Shown piece after piece: positions 44,307 through 54,636 of a stretch of 64,000 bases of DNA. The stretch comes from an uncultured beta proteobacterium (GTDB taxonomy: Bacteria; Pseudomonadota; Gammaproteobacteria; Burkholderiales; Burkholderiaceae_E). The stretch is taken from positions 39,793 to 103,792 of the forward strand of contig CAIZNI010000054.1 of NCBI GenBank assembly GCA_903934295.1. Direction: 5' to 3'. A program made the translations under genes and the position numbers. The notes beneath the pieces were generated by a model. It made no database searches, was not told the origin of the DNA, and worked only from the letters and a program-made list of their open reading frames with translations. The stretch's first letter is position 1. Every line of letters begins with the position of its first letter.

Positions 44307-44316
44307 GCCGGCCTGC

Positions 44317-45540
44317 TCAGATCGCGCCAGCCGCGCGCAGGCGGGCGCGCTCGCTCTCGCCCAGCCCGAGCATCTTTTCCAGGATTTCATCGGCGTGCTG
44401 GCCCAGCACCGGCGGGGCGAGCTTGTGCTCGATCGGGGTGCCCGAAAACTTCATCGGGCTGCCCATCAGCGGCACGGTCCCGGCCAGCGGATGCGGCAGC
44501 TCGATCTGCATGCCGCGCGCCTGCACCTGCGGGTTGGCGAAGGCCTGGGCCACGTTGTTGATCGGGCCGCTGGGCACGCCCGCTTCCTCGAGCGCCTCGA
44601 CCCAGGCCTCGGTGCCGCGCTGGCGAAACACCTCCTCCAGGATCGGCACCAGCGTGGTCCGGTTGCGCACCCGGTCGACGTTCTTCGCGAAGCGGGCGTC
44701 GCTGATCAGGTCCTCGCGCCCGGCCACCTTGCAGAAGCGGCTGAACAGGTTGTCGTTGCCGCAGGCCAGGATGATCGCGCCATCGGCGGTGGGGAACACC
44801 TGATACGGCACGATGCTCGGGTGGGTGTTGCCGATCCGCTTGGGCGACTCGCCGGTGGCCAGATAGGTCATGCCCTGGTTGGCCAGCAGCGCCACGCAGG
44901 AGTCGAGCAGCGCCACGTCCAGGTGCTGCCCCTTGCCGGTGACCGCGCGATTGGCCACCGCGGCGCAGATCGCGATCGTGGCGTACATGCCGGTGAAGAT
45001 GTCGATCACCGGCACGCCCACGCGCATCGGCCCGGCGCCCGGCGCGCCGTCGGGCTCGCCGGTCAGGCTCATCAGGCCCGCCATGCCCTGCGCCATGAAG
45101 TCGTAGCCCGGTCGTTCGCGATACGGACCGGTCTGTCCGAAGCCGGTCACCGAGCAGTAGATGAGCCCCGGGTTGATCTCGGCCAGCGCCGCATAGCCCA
45201 GCCCGTAGCGCTCCAGGTCGCCGTACTTGTAGTTCTCGATCAGCACATCGCACTGCGCCGCCAGCTCGCGCACCAGGCGCTGGCCCTCGGCGTGGTTCAG
45301 GTTGATGGTGAGCGACTTCTTGCCGCGATTGGCGGCCATGAAATAGGCGCCCTCGCTGGTCTCCTCGCCGTCGGCGTTCTTCATCCACGGCGGGCCGTAG
45401 GCGCGCGAGTCGTCGCCGGTCTTGGGCCGCTCGACCTTGATCACCTCGGCGCCGAGGTCGGCCAGATTCTGGCCGCACCAGGGCCCGGCCAGCACACGGG
45501 AAAGATCGAGCACGCGGATGTGGGAAAGGGGTCCGGACAT
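44317..45540 (-). CDS. CaiB/BaiF CoA-transferase family III, copy 1
   Basis: 407-residue class III CoA-transferase: moves CoA between carboxylic acids. Motifs: HIRVLDLSRVLAGPWCGQNLADLGAEVIKVERP at the N-terminus, RGKKSLTINLNHAEGQRLV, then CDVLIENYKYGDLERYGLGY and YDFMAQGMAGLMS, with the catalytic Asp in the segment PVIDIFTGMYA. The start at 45540 removes a poorly conserved 24-codon extension. Co-directional with a second CaiB gene 85 bp upstream; the pair may be a heteromeric or two-step transferase system. The substrate is unknown. Confidence 0.9.
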   Translation of the reverse strand: MSGPLSHIRVLDLSRVLAGPWCGQNLADLGAEVIKVERPKTGDDSRAYGPPWMKNADGEETSEGAYFMAANRGKKSLTINLNHAEGQRLVRELAAQCDVLIENYKYGDLERYGLGYAALAEINPGLIYCSVTGFGQTGPYRERPGYDFMAQGMAGLMSLTGEPDGAPGAGPMRVGVPVIDIFTGMYATIAICAAVANRAVTGKGQHLDVALLDSCVALLANQGMTYLATGESPKRIGNTHPSIVPYQVFPTADGAIILACGNDNLFSRFCKVAGREDLISDARFAKNVDRVRNRTTLVPILEEVFRQRGTEAWVEALEEAGVPSGPINNVAQAFANPQVQARGMQIELPHPLAGTVPLMGSPMKFSGTPIEHKLAPPVLGQHADEILEKMLGLGESERARLRAAGAI

Positions 45541-45625
45541 GAAAAGGCTGCCTTGAATGGGAGGGGGGAGTGCGGCGCGCGTGGGGCGGGATGCCCCGGC
45601 GCGCGCGTTCATGGCACGAGTGCGT

Positions 45626-46855
45626 TCAGGGGCCCGTCACCGCGCCGGCAGTCAGCAGGCTTGCGATGCGATCCGGCGCGTAGCCCAGGTAATCGGCCAG
45701 CACCGTCCGGGTGTCCTGGCCCACATCATGGGGCGCGGGTCCGCGCGGGTGCACCGGATGGCCGTCCAGGTGGTAGGGGCTGGCGGTGACGCGCACCGAC
45801 CCCGCGCCCGCGTGCGGCAGGCTCGGAAAGAAGGCCCGCTGCGCCAGGTGGTCGGAGGCGATCACTTCGGCCGGGGTGAGCACCGGCGCGCAGGGCACGC
45901 GCGCCTTTTCCAGCGCGGCGAGCGCGGTGTCCACGCTGGGGAAGCGGTCGAGCCATTGACCGATCAGCTCGGCCAGCGCCGGCCAGTGCTGCACCCGGTC
46001 GGTGGCGGAGACAAAGCGCGGATCCTGGCGCAGCTCGGGCCGCTCCATCAGCTCGACCATGCGCGGCCAGAGTTCGGTCCCGCCCACGATCTGCATGGCC
46101 AGGTAACGCCCGCCGATGCCATGCACCAGCATGCCGGGGCGCGGGTTGCCGTGCTCCTTGCCGCCGTTCAGAACCGACGGGAAGGTGACGCTGTCGGCGC
46201 CCACCAGGGTCTCGAGCATCGAGACGTCGATGTACGCACCCTGTTGCGTCCGGAAGCGGCGAAACAGCGCAGCGACGATCGCCGCGCAGGCCTGGGTGGC
46301 CGCCAGCACATCGGCTGCCTGCAGGTTCGAGGCGCGCGGCTTGGGCTCGTGGCCCTGCTCCAGGTGCATCATCCCGGAGATCGCGTTGGTGGTGTGGGCG
46401 AACGCCGGGCGGTTGCGCCAGGGCCCGGTCTGACCGTAGCCCGAGATCGAGCAATAAACGATGTCGGGCCGTACCGCGCGCACCGCGTCGTAGTCGCAGC
46501 CCAGCTTCGAGACCACGCCGGGGGCGAAGTTCTCGATGAAGACATCGGCGCGGCGGGCCAGATCGAGCAGCACGCCCATGCCCTGGGCGCTGGACAGATC
46601 GATGCCCACGCTCTGCTTGCCGGCGTTGACGCGGCTGAAGTAGGTGCTCTGATCGATGCGTCCGGGCTCGATCTGGTGGGTGCCCAGGCGCGTGTCGTCG
46701 CCACCGCCCGGTCGCTCGATCTTGATCACCCGCGCGCCCATGTCCGAGAGCAGCCGCGTGCAATAGGGGCCGGCGAGCACCCGGGTGAGATCGACCACCA
46801 CGATGCCGGACAGGGGGAGCGAGCGGTCTTCGGTTTCCATCGGCGTGTTCACCAT
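45626..46855 (-). CDS. CaiB/BaiF CoA-transferase family III, copy 2
   Basis: 409-residue class III CoA-transferase related to, but clearly distinct from, the neighbouring copy. Motifs: IVVVDLTRVLAGPYCTRLLSDMGARVIKIERP, NAGKQSVGIDLSSAQG, ADVFIENFAPGVVSKLG and the probable catalytic Asp in LQAADVLAA. The ATG at 46855 gives a family-like N-terminus; 46840 is an alternative and neither has a strong ribosome-binding site. The 210 bp downstream towards the ABC permease stop hold nothing recognisable. Confidence 0.88.
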   Translation of the reverse strand: MVNTPMETEDRSLPLSGIVVVDLTRVLAGPYCTRLLSDMGARVIKIERPGGGDDTRLGTHQIEPGRIDQSTYFSRVNAGKQSVGIDLSSAQGMGVLLDLARRADVFIENFAPGVVSKLGCDYDAVRAVRPDIVYCSISGYGQTGPWRNRPAFAHTTNAISGMMHLEQGHEPKPRASNLQAADVLAATQACAAIVAALFRRFRTQQGAYIDVSMLETLVGADSVTFPSVLNGGKEHGNPRPGMLVHGIGGRYLAMQIVGGTELWPRMVELMERPELRQDPRFVSATDRVQHWPALAELIGQWLDRFPSVDTALAALEKARVPCAPVLTPAEVIASDHLAQRAFFPSLPHAGAGSVRVTASPYHLDGHPVHPRGPAPHDVGQDTRTVLADYLGYAPDRIASLLTAGAVTGP

Positions 46856-47067
46856 CGGGTGGGGCGGTTGAGGCGGCAGGAAGCAGCCGGAGGCAGCCAG
46901 TGGCCCCGGCGCCGTCGGGCGGGCGTCAGGGCAGCGCAGTGAACGATAAACCACTGGGATGGCCGCCTGCGGTTGCGGCAGGCCCAGGATTCTGATTTTC
47001 GCGGATCCGGTGCTCGGCGCGAGCGTTGGGCGCTTCGGCGTGGCGCCTGGCAGACGCCACGGGCAGG

Positions 47068-48087
47068 TCAGCGCGGCCCGTCAGCGCGTCGCAACAGCAT
47101 GGCGATCACGAACGCCGCACCGATTCCGCCCGTGACGATTCCGACCGGCAGTTCCTGCGGTGCAATCAGCCCGCGCGACAGAAGGTCGCTGGCCAGCAGC
47201 AGCAGCGCACCCATCAGCGCGCTGGCAGGCACCAGTGCCGCATGCAACAGGCCCGCACGGCCGCGCGCAAGGTGCGGCACCATCAACCCGATGAAGCCGA
47301 TCACACCGGTCAGTGCCACGCAGCAGGCGGTGGCAAGAGCGGCCACGATGAATACCTGCCTTCGCAACCGCTCCGGATTGACGCCCAGGCTGTGCGCCGT
47401 GTCGTCACCGGCCAGCAACGCATCCAGCGATCGGTGGCGAAGGATGACAAACGATCCCAGTGCGATCAGCGCCGTCGCTGCCAGGGGCAGGTTGTTCCAG
47501 CGCGCCATTCCCAGTCCCCCCAGGGACCAGAACAGCACTGAGTGGGCCGCGCGCTGGTCGCCCGCAAACACCATCGCATGAGTCAGCGAACCGAACAGAA
47601 AGGAAATCGCCAGTCCTGCCAGGACGATCTTTTCCGCGCCGAGGCCTGCGGTTCTGTGCGCCAGCAGCAAGACGCAAGCGGCTGCGACCAGGCCACCGGA
47701 AAAAGCTGCCAGCGGCAAAGACCAGACGCCGAATCGTTCCCCTGTGATTGTTATCACCGCCACTGCCCCGACGGCCGCGCCTGACGACAGACCGAACAGG
47801 AACGGGTCAGCAAGATCGTTGCGTGTGGCTGTCTGCAGCAGCGCGCCCACCATCGCCAGGCTGGCGCCCACCAGCGCCGCCAGGATCGTGCGCGGCAGGC
47901 GCAGATCGCGGACGATGGATTGCACGCCTTCATCGACCGGCGTCAGGCCCAGGTGCTCAGCCCAACTGCCGGCGAGCGCGGCAAGGACCATCCCGGGGTC
48001 GACGGAGGTGCTGCCCGCGCCGGTTGCCAGCAGCATCATGATGAACAGCGCGATTGCCAGGACGATCGTCAGGGAGCGAGTCCTCAT
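47068..48087 (-). CDS. FecCD-family ABC importer permease
   Basis: 339-residue permease of the iron-siderophore/cobalamin (type II importer) class, about 9-10 helices. Signatures: RLPRTILAALVGASLAMVGALLQTATRNDLADPFLFGLSSGA, LAGLAISFLFGSLTHA, and GVIGFIGLMVPHLAR, the family's coupling segment. Its start overlaps the stop of the binding-protein gene (ATGA). Last gene of the Zur-linked operon. A homodimer is expected. It brings a metal or metal chelate from the periplasm into the cytoplasm. Confidence 0.92.
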   Translation of the reverse strand: MRTRSLTIVLAIALFIMMLLATGAGSTSVDPGMVLAALAGSWAEHLGLTPVDEGVQSIVRDLRLPRTILAALVGASLAMVGALLQTATRNDLADPFLFGLSSGAAVGAVAVITITGERFGVWSLPLAAFSGGLVAAACVLLLAHRTAGLGAEKIVLAGLAISFLFGSLTHAMVFAGDQRAAHSVLFWSLGGLGMARWNNLPLAATALIALGSFVILRHRSLDALLAGDDTAHSLGVNPERLRRQVFIVAALATACCVALTGVIGFIGLMVPHLARGRAGLLHAALVPASALMGALLLLASDLLSRGLIAPQELPVGIVTGGIGAAFVIAMLLRRADGPR

Positions 48088-49048
48088 CACTCGATGGCGC
48101 GCAGCGCACGGGCGATTTTCTCGATGGCCTCGATGTTGGCTGGCCCGGGCGTCAGTTCCGAGTACCGCAAGGCGATGTAGCGCTGGCGCTTCACTGCCTC
48201 GGTGTGGCGCATGGCGGGATGCGCCTGCAGCGTGGCGAGCAGACGGGACGGGCCGTGCCCGTCCTGGTAGTCCAGCAAGATGAGCAACTGCGGGTTGCGG
48301 CTGGCGACCGACTCCCAGGATGCATAGCCCCAACTGGTGGACATGTCATCCATGATGTTGCGTCCGCCCGCCGCCTCGATCAGTGCCGTGGGCATCGCAG
48401 CGCGGCCAGCGGTGAAGGGTTTGTCCTCGCCGGAGTCGTAGACGAAGACGCGCAGCGGCTGGGTGCTTGTGGAAGCGCTCGGAGTCGATTGCAGCGCTTG
48501 TATTCGAAGGCGCCATTGCGCCACGAGTTGCTCGGCTTCAGACCGTTTCCCGAATACGCTCCCGAGGCGCAGCATGTCGTTGTAAAGAAGCGCCAGGCTT
48601 GCCTTGGGCCGTTCCCTGCCACCGTGGATGCAGCTCTCGGTCAGCACCAGCGTCTGGATGCCGTGCTGCGCCAGACGGGCCGGGGTGATGTCGCCACCCG
48701 GTTTCATCCCGTAATACCATCCGGCGAAGAAAAAATCCGGTCGTGCGGCGAGCAGATTTTCGAGAGTCGGGTATTTCGAGGCCAGTTCCGGGATGTTGCC
48801 CAGAGCAGCCTTGAAAGTCGCGCTCGCCTTGTACCAGCCGGTGATGCCGGTCACACCGATCATCCGCGGTTGCAGGCCGAGCGCGAAGGCCATCTCGGTC
48901 ATGTTGATGTCATGGATCACCGCACGCTGTGGCGGCGCCTTGATGATCAGCGGCTCGCCGCAGTTGTCGACCGTGACCGGGAAGGCATGGACCTCGGCGG
49001 CGAGCTTGCAGCAAGTGGCCATCACCGCGAACAGCAGGGCCGCGCGTT

Positions 49049-49055
<7 letters not shown>
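48087..49055 (-). CDS. FecB/BtuF-type periplasmic binding protein
   Basis: 322-residue periplasmic binding protein with a Sec signal (ALLFAVMATCCKLAAEVHA). Two lobes joined by a long helix, typical of type III binding proteins: RAVIHDINMTEMAFALGLQPRMIGVTG, LAARPDFFFAGWYYGMKPGG and RIQALQ..LRVFVYDSGEDKPF, then NPQLLILLDYQ. The ligand is unknown; His51-region HDINMTEM and the acidic SGED loop could contact a metal complex. The start overlaps the ATPase gene by 7 bp. In the same operon as a TonB receptor and a COG0523 GTPase, so a zinc-related ligand is my inference, instead of the iron-siderophore default. Confidence 0.88.
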
Positions 49056-49825
<770 letters not shown>

Positions 49826-49834
49826 GCGGACGGA

Positions 49835-52045
49835 TCAGAATCGCATGTTCAGGGCGACATCGGCGCTGCGCGGCGCGCCGAGCATGACCTGATCCGGATA
49901 GAACGGATCAGCCCAGACCGCATAGGTTCGATTGGTCAGGTTACGCACCCGCAATCTCAGGCGAACCTGGGTGGTGAGGTCCACGGACAGGGCCGCGTCG
50001 GCGGTGGTGTAGGCACTCATCGTGACGGTGTTTGCATCGCTGTGGAAACGCTTGCCGACGTGGCGCAGCCAGCCCGACAGCTCGACGGGTCGCGTGCCGG
50101 CCCAGCGGTAGGCTGCGCCGGCATTGGCGACCACGCGCGGCGCGTTCGGCGGCGTGTTGCCGCTGAAAGACCCGCCATTGAAATCATAGTTCTCGTAGCG
50201 CGTTTCGTTGATTGCGAGATTTCCCCATAGGCGCCAGGGGCCGCTCAGGCGCGCCGCTACCGACATTTCCGCGCCGCGCGAGACCTGCTGTCCCGCCAGG
50301 GCGAGCGCGCGGCCGCCTTGCGCGGTGTACACATTGCTGCGTGCGATGTCATAAAGGGCAAACGACCATTCGCCGCGATTCGCCCAGAACGCCTGCTTGA
50401 TGCCGATTTCCAGCGTTCGCGTCTTCGTCATGTCCAGCGGCTGCGAGGCGTTCAGGAGGAAGATGTTGTTGGCTGCCACGTCGGCTGCGCTGGCCCATTG
50501 GCCGTAGACGGTCAGGTCCGGCATCGCCTCCCAGGTCACACCCGCGCGGCCGGTCGTCGGCCGCCAGGTCTTGCTGAAAGGAAACCCGGCGCGTTGCGTG
50601 CCATCGGCGGTGGCAGAGGTTCGATCCAGTTCAATGGTCTCGTGCCGAAACCCGCCGATCAGCGCCACCGCAGGCGACAGCACTATCCGGTCTTCGATGG
50701 TCAGTGCAAGGTTGCCGATGTCCGAGGTCTGTCGCTGGGTCGTCAGAAGACCGTAGCTGCCGCGCTGCGGTCCGACGAGATCGACGCTGTCGCCCGGGAA
50801 ATTCGCTGCGCCGGGTCGCTGGAACGACAGTTTGCTCCACTCGAGCCCTGCCACCAGACGGTTGCGAAAGCCGGCGAAGCTGCCATCCCATTGCAGCTCG
50901 GTGCGATTGCCGACGACAGTCTGATCGTGTGCGACGTAGAAGCGCTCCCGGTCGACCAGTCCGCTGACGGCGTTGAAGGCGATGATTTCGTTGTTGCGCC
51001 ACTCGCGGTTGGCTGAATAGCGATAAACCTGCGTGCGCAGGGTCAGCGTCGGATCGATCTGCCAGTCAGCCCCGGCGCGAAGCCAGTTCTCCTGGGCGTT
51101 GTTCCGATTGTCATGAACGTTGTAGTTGGTGGTCAGCGTGCGCCGATCGATCGTCACCGAGCCCAGATTGCTGCCATTGAATCCCGAGGTATAGGTGCCG
51201 GACAGCACGCCCGCTGCAGGCTCTATGCCGGGTGCTGCCGCCGACACGAGCGGCGTTCCCCAGTAAGCGCTGCCGTTGTCTTTCTTGAATTCGGCGGCGC
51301 CAAACACTTTCAGGCCCGGTCGTGCGTACCAGTCCAGACCCCCCGACAGGTGCCAGCTTTCCTGGTCTGTGCCGTCGACGAACCCTCTGCCAGTGGATCG
51401 ATTCAGATCCAGCCGGTAATCCAGGTTCTCGATGGCTGTCGTGCCGCCGGAGCCGAAGCCGCTGCGCAAGGCGCTCAGCGATCCGGCCGACAGATTGAGT
51501 TCATGCCGGGCCGGCCCGCGATGGGGCCTTCGCGTCACGAAATTGACCGCGCCGCCGGAGGCGCCTTCCCCCGACATCAGGGATGCCGATCCTTTGAGGA
51601 ATTCGATGCGCTCGAGGTTGCCAACATCCATGACACGTGAGGTCATGTTCGGGGGCCCGATCTTGATGCCGTTATAGAGCGTGTTGATCTGGCTGTTGGC
51701 GAAGCCGCGCATTGAAAAATTGCTCGGTTCGGCGGGAAAGTCGCCTGCGGTGACACCGGCCACGGCCTGGGCCGCCTCCGAGACCGTGCGAATGCCGAGC
51801 GCTTGCAGGACGGACTGAGGCAGCACTTCGATCGAGGCCGGTGTCTGGCGGCTCGTCAATCCGAGGCGCGAGGCCGAGTCGGCCTTGCGCTCCAGTGCGG
51901 GCGTTTCCCTCTCGCCGGTCACGACGACCGCCTCCAGGGTGTTGCCCGCATTCGCAGCCGGACGATCGCTTTGCGCGAACGCCGGTAACGCGAGCGCCGC
52001 GACGCAGGCCGCTGGCATCCTGGTCATCCAGTGGTGACTTCTCAT
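49835..52045 (-). CDS. TonB-dependent outer-membrane receptor
   Basis: 736-residue receptor: signal peptide (MPAACVAALALPAFAQ), a TonB box-like TLEAVVVTGE, a plug domain (about residues 60-165: TPASIEVLPQSVLQALGIRTVSEAAQAVAGVTAGD, FSMRGFANSQINTLYNGIKI, RIEFLKGSASLMSGEGASGGAVNFVTRRP), and a 22-strand barrel ending in NMRF with a terminal Phe. Looks like siderophore receptors (FhuE/FoxA class). The start overlaps the COG0523 gene stop (ATGA) and has GGAG upstream. Given the Zur-like control signals, a zinc chelate or other metallophore is a better guess than ferric siderophore, but the ligand is unproven. Confidence 0.92.
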   Translation of the reverse strand: MRSHHWMTRMPAACVAALALPAFAQSDRPAANAGNTLEAVVVTGERETPALERKADSASRLGLTSRQTPASIEVLPQSVLQALGIRTVSEAAQAVAGVTAGDFPAEPSNFSMRGFANSQINTLYNGIKIGPPNMTSRVMDVGNLERIEFLKGSASLMSGEGASGGAVNFVTRRPHRGPARHELNLSAGSLSALRSGFGSGGTTAIENLDYRLDLNRSTGRGFVDGTDQESWHLSGGLDWYARPGLKVFGAAEFKKDNGSAYWGTPLVSAAAPGIEPAAGVLSGTYTSGFNGSNLGSVTIDRRTLTTNYNVHDNRNNAQENWLRAGADWQIDPTLTLRTQVYRYSANREWRNNEIIAFNAVSGLVDRERFYVAHDQTVVGNRTELQWDGSFAGFRNRLVAGLEWSKLSFQRPGAANFPGDSVDLVGPQRGSYGLLTTQRQTSDIGNLALTIEDRIVLSPAVALIGGFRHETIELDRTSATADGTQRAGFPFSKTWRPTTGRAGVTWEAMPDLTVYGQWASAADVAANNIFLLNASQPLDMTKTRTLEIGIKQAFWANRGEWSFALYDIARSNVYTAQGGRALALAGQQVSRGAEMSVAARLSGPWRLWGNLAINETRYENYDFNGGSFSGNTPPNAPRVVANAGAAYRWAGTRPVELSGWLRHVGKRFHSDANTVTMSAYTTADAALSVDLTTQVRLRLRVRNLTNRTYAVWADPFYPDQVMLGAPRSADVALNMRF

Positions 52046-53037
52046 GACACTCTCCGTTTCTTCGCCGTGCATTGCGACAACCCGGCCAACAGCATTTCCC
52101 GGGGCATGTTCCGGCCGATGAAGACCATCTTCGACCCGCGTTTTTCGCCTGCTTTCCAGGGCGATCCGAGCTCCGAGCCCAGCAGCATGTGGACCCCTTG
52201 AAACACCACGCGCCGGTTGATTCCGGCGATGTTGAGCACGCCCTTGTAGCGCATCAATCGCTCACCGAAGACGCGCACGATTCCGTCCAGGAAATCCTCG
52301 ACGAGTGCCTGGTCGAGCGGCGCGTCTTCCCGGAATACAAACGACGTCACGTCGGCGTCATGCGCGTGGTCGACGTCGGTCAGGAAGTCGGGCTCTATCT
52401 CCAGAATCGAGTTCAGGTTGAAGCCGCGAATATCCAGCAGGTCTTCGATGTTCGATCGTCCGTGATGCGCCTCGCCGATCCTGGCGCGGGGGTTCATTTT
52501 CACCAGGCGCTGCCGCAGGGCGGCCAGCTCGCCAGGCTCGACGATGTCGGTCTTGGTGATCAGGATGCGGTCGGCAAAACCCACCTGTTCCTGGGCTTCG
52601 TGGTGCGCGTCCAGCTGCTGCTGCGCGTGCTTTGCATCGACCATCGTGACGATGGCATCGAGAAGGTAGTGATCGCCGATGTCTTCGCCAACAAAAAAGG
52701 TCTGCGCGACCGGTGCCGGATCAGCCAGCCCGGTTGTTTCGATGATGACGCGCTCGAAGTTCAGTTCGCCGGCTGTCTTTTTCGCATGCAGCTCGCCGAG
52801 AATGCGGACCAGATCGCCGCGCACGGTGCAGCAGATGCAGCCGTTGTTCATCTCGACGATCTGTTCCTGGCGATCCTGTACCAGCAGTTCGTTGTCGATG
52901 CCGGCCTCACCGAACTCGTTCTCGATGACGGCAATCCGGTGGCCGTGCTGCTCTTGCAGGATGCGATTGAGCAGGGTCGTCTTGCCGCTGCCCAGGAAGC
53001 CGGTGAGGATGGTGACGGGGATCGGGTTCATGTTCAT
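52042..53037 (-). CDS. COG0523 (CobW/ZigA/YciC) metal GTPase
   Basis: 331-residue G3E-family GTPase metallochaperone. GFLGSGKTTLLN (Walker A, residues 13-24), then GCICC at residues 66-70, the GCxCC metal-binding motif, ETTGLADPAP and ITKTDIVEPGE (G4-like). A His/Asp-rich loop DVDHAHDADV may also bind metal. Zur-regulated members (ZigA, YciC, ZagA) hand zinc to client enzymes when zinc is scarce. The ATG at 53037 or 53031 could start it. First gene of the operon, directly after a palindromic operator, and divergent from a Zur/Fur-type regulator. Confidence 0.92.
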   Translation of the reverse strand: MNMNPIPVTILTGFLGSGKTTLLNRILQEQHGHRIAVIENEFGEAGIDNELLVQDRQEQIVEMNNGCICCTVRGDLVRILGELHAKKTAGELNFERVIIETTGLADPAPVAQTFFVGEDIGDHYLLDAIVTMVDAKHAQQQLDAHHEAQEQVGFADRILITKTDIVEPGELAALRQRLVKMNPRARIGEAHHGRSNIEDLLDIRGFNLNSILEIEPDFLTDVDHAHDADVTSFVFREDAPLDQALVEDFLDGIVRVFGERLMRYKGVLNIAGINRRVVFQGVHMLLGSELGSPWKAGEKRGSKMVFIGRNMPREMLLAGLSQCTAKKRRVS

Positions 53038-53039
53038 CT

Positions 53040-53065
53040 TTTGCTAATGAGAAGTCATTTGCAAA
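53040..53065. promoter_or_regulatory. Palindromic Zur/Fur-type operator
   Basis: TTTGCTAATGA and TCATTTGCAAA are separated by GAAG: an 11-bp inverted repeat with a single mismatch. It stands out as AT-rich in GC-rich surroundings, lies between the divergent regulator and COG0523 genes, and covers the expected transcription start of the latter. Binding by the adjacent Zur/Fur protein is inferred from size, symmetry and position. Confidence 0.72.
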
Positions 53066-53066
53066 A

Positions 53067-53095
53067 AGAATAGCATCGTAGTCCAGCAAACTCAA
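53067..53095 (-). promoter_or_regulatory. Predicted sigma-70 promoter of the COG0523-TonB-ABC operon
   Basis: Minus strand -35 TTGAGT (53095-53090), 17-bp spacer, -10 TATTCT (53072-53067). The operator begins 1 bp downstream of the -10, so a bound repressor would block initiation. Confidence 0.6.
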
Positions 53096-53110
53096 CCTAC
53101 AATTCGCGCC

Positions 53111-53488
53111 ATGGAACGCATGACACGTCAACGGGTGTCGATTCTCGCGGCGATCGGGGCAGCCAGCCGGCCACTGCTGCCTCAGGAGGTGCTGGAGGCC
53201 GCCAGCGCGACCGCACCAGCACTCAGCATCGCCACCGTCTATCGAACGCTGAAGTCGCTGGCCGATGAGGGCGGGATCGTCCCCGTCGCGCTTCACGGGG
53301 AGCCAGTGCGATATGAGCTGGCCGGTCGCGGGCATCACCACCATTTTCGGTGCCGGGACTGCAAGCGGGTTTTCGATGTCCCGGGATGCGTCGGCGATCT
53401 GGCGGCTCTGGTGCCGGCGGGCTTTCGACTCGAGGAGCACGAGGTCACGCTGTACGGCCAATGCGCAGGCTGCCTGCGCGCCCCGTAA
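53111..53488 (+). CDS. zur: Fur-family regulator, probably Zur
   Basis: 125-residue Fur-superfamily repressor. N-terminal winged helix with SIATVYRTLKSLADEGGIV (recognition helix), followed by the metal-binding hinge GRGHHHHFRCRDCKRVFDVPGC. C-terminal QCAGC supplies the second Cys pair of the structural zinc site. The short length and the His run fit Zur-like proteins; its neighbour is a COG0523 GTPase, whose genes are classic Zur targets. Fur or another metal sensor cannot be excluded. TACAAT at 53098 could be its -10, giving a very short leader. The nearby operator may autoregulate it. Confidence 0.85.
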   Translation: MERMTRQRVSILAAIGAASRPLLPQEVLEAASATAPALSIATVYRTLKSLADEGGIVPVALHGEPVRYELAGRGHHHHFRCRDCKRVFDVPGCVGDLAALVPAGFRLEEHEVTLYGQCAGCLRAP

Positions 53489-53652
53489 CAAAGGCTGCTT
53501 CGCGCCGGCCTGATGTGGACGGCGCACTTCCGAAATCACGGTCCCGGGTTTGCGCCGCCCCTGCCTGCGCCTCTAGCCTTGCCTGGTCCGGCAGTCCGTC
53601 GCCCACTGGCCGACGACAGGCGAACCCGGCCCATGACCTCAGGGAGTCCCCA

Positions 53653-54636
53653 ATGAAAATACCCGCTCGCCGCCGCCTGTTGCTGGCCGGCGCCGCCGCC
53701 GGCCTGCTGACCCAGCGCGACGCCTTCGCCCAGGGCGCCGACTACCCGACGCGCCCGCTCAGGATCATCGTCGCCTCGCCCGCGGGCGGACTCACCGACA
53801 ACTACGCGCGCATGTTCGCCGAGCACTTCACCGCGCGCTACGGACAGCCCGCGGTGGTCGACAACCGGCCCGGCGCCAGCGGCATCATCGGCATCGAGGC
53901 GATGGTGAAATCGCCCACCGACGGTTACACCGTGCTGTTCGGCTCGACCGGGATGTTCTTTCAGGCCCGGGTGATGTACCGCAAGCTGCCCTACGACCTG
54001 GACAAGGACATCGCGCCGATTGCGGTCTTCCCCACCGGCCCGCTGGCGCTGGCCGCCACCGAGCGCAGCGGCATCCGCGACTTCCGCGGCATGATCGAGC
54101 GCGCGCGCCGCACCCGCACCACCATGGGCAACTATGTGACCGGCTCCTACCAGCAGATCCTGGCCGAGACCTGGAACCGCGAGCAGGGCTGCCAGTTCGA
54201 GCTCATCAACTACAAGGGCGAGGTGCCGATGTGGATCGACATGGCCGCGGGCCAGCTCGATGTGTCGATCGGCAGCTACCAGGCGTTCGCCAATGTGCGC
54301 GACAAGGGCCTGCGCCCGATCGGGGTGACCGGTAAGGTGCGCTCGCCGCGCATGCCCGAGGTGCCGACGATGATCGAGCAGGGGTTCAGCGGACCGGTGT
54401 CGCGGCTCGAGGCGGCGATCTACCTGGTGGCGCACTCCTCGGTGCCGACCCCGATTCTGGAGTTCCTGTCGAAGGCAGTGCTCGAGACCAATGACACCGC
54501 GCGCAGCCGCAGCATGCGCGAGAGCATGGGCATCCCTGATCTGGTCACGGGCCGTGCGGAGGCGCTGCGGGTGTGGCGTGAGGATGGCCCGGTGTGGATT
54601 CGGGAGGTGCAGGGGTTGAAGTTGCCGGTGACTTGA
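53653..54636 (+). CDS. Bug/TctC periplasmic receptor (orphan)
   Basis: 327-residue Bug-family solute receptor. N-terminal MKIPARRRLLLAGAAAGLLTQRDAFAQ is a twin-arginine-like or Sec signal. Motifs: LRIIVASPAGGLTDNYARMFAEHF, VVDNRPGASGIIGIEAM, SPTDGYTVLFGSTG and INYKGEVPMWIDMAAGQLDVS. No TctA/TctB genes adjoin it, so it must share a transporter or work in sensing, as many Bug proteins do in Burkholderiales. The start at 53653 has AGGGAGT upstream. It is the last host-like gene before the atypical region. Confidence 0.9.
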   Translation: MKIPARRRLLLAGAAAGLLTQRDAFAQGADYPTRPLRIIVASPAGGLTDNYARMFAEHFTARYGQPAVVDNRPGASGIIGIEAMVKSPTDGYTVLFGSTGMFFQARVMYRKLPYDLDKDIAPIAVFPTGPLALAATERSGIRDFRGMIERARRTRTTMGNYVTGSYQQILAETWNREQGCQFELINYKGEVPMWIDMAAGQLDVSIGSYQAFANVRDKGLRPIGVTGKVRSPRMPEVPTMIEQGFSGPVSRLEAAIYLVAHSSVPTPILEFLSKAVLETNDTARSRSMRESMGIPDLVTGRAEALRVWREDGPVWIREVQGLKLPVT

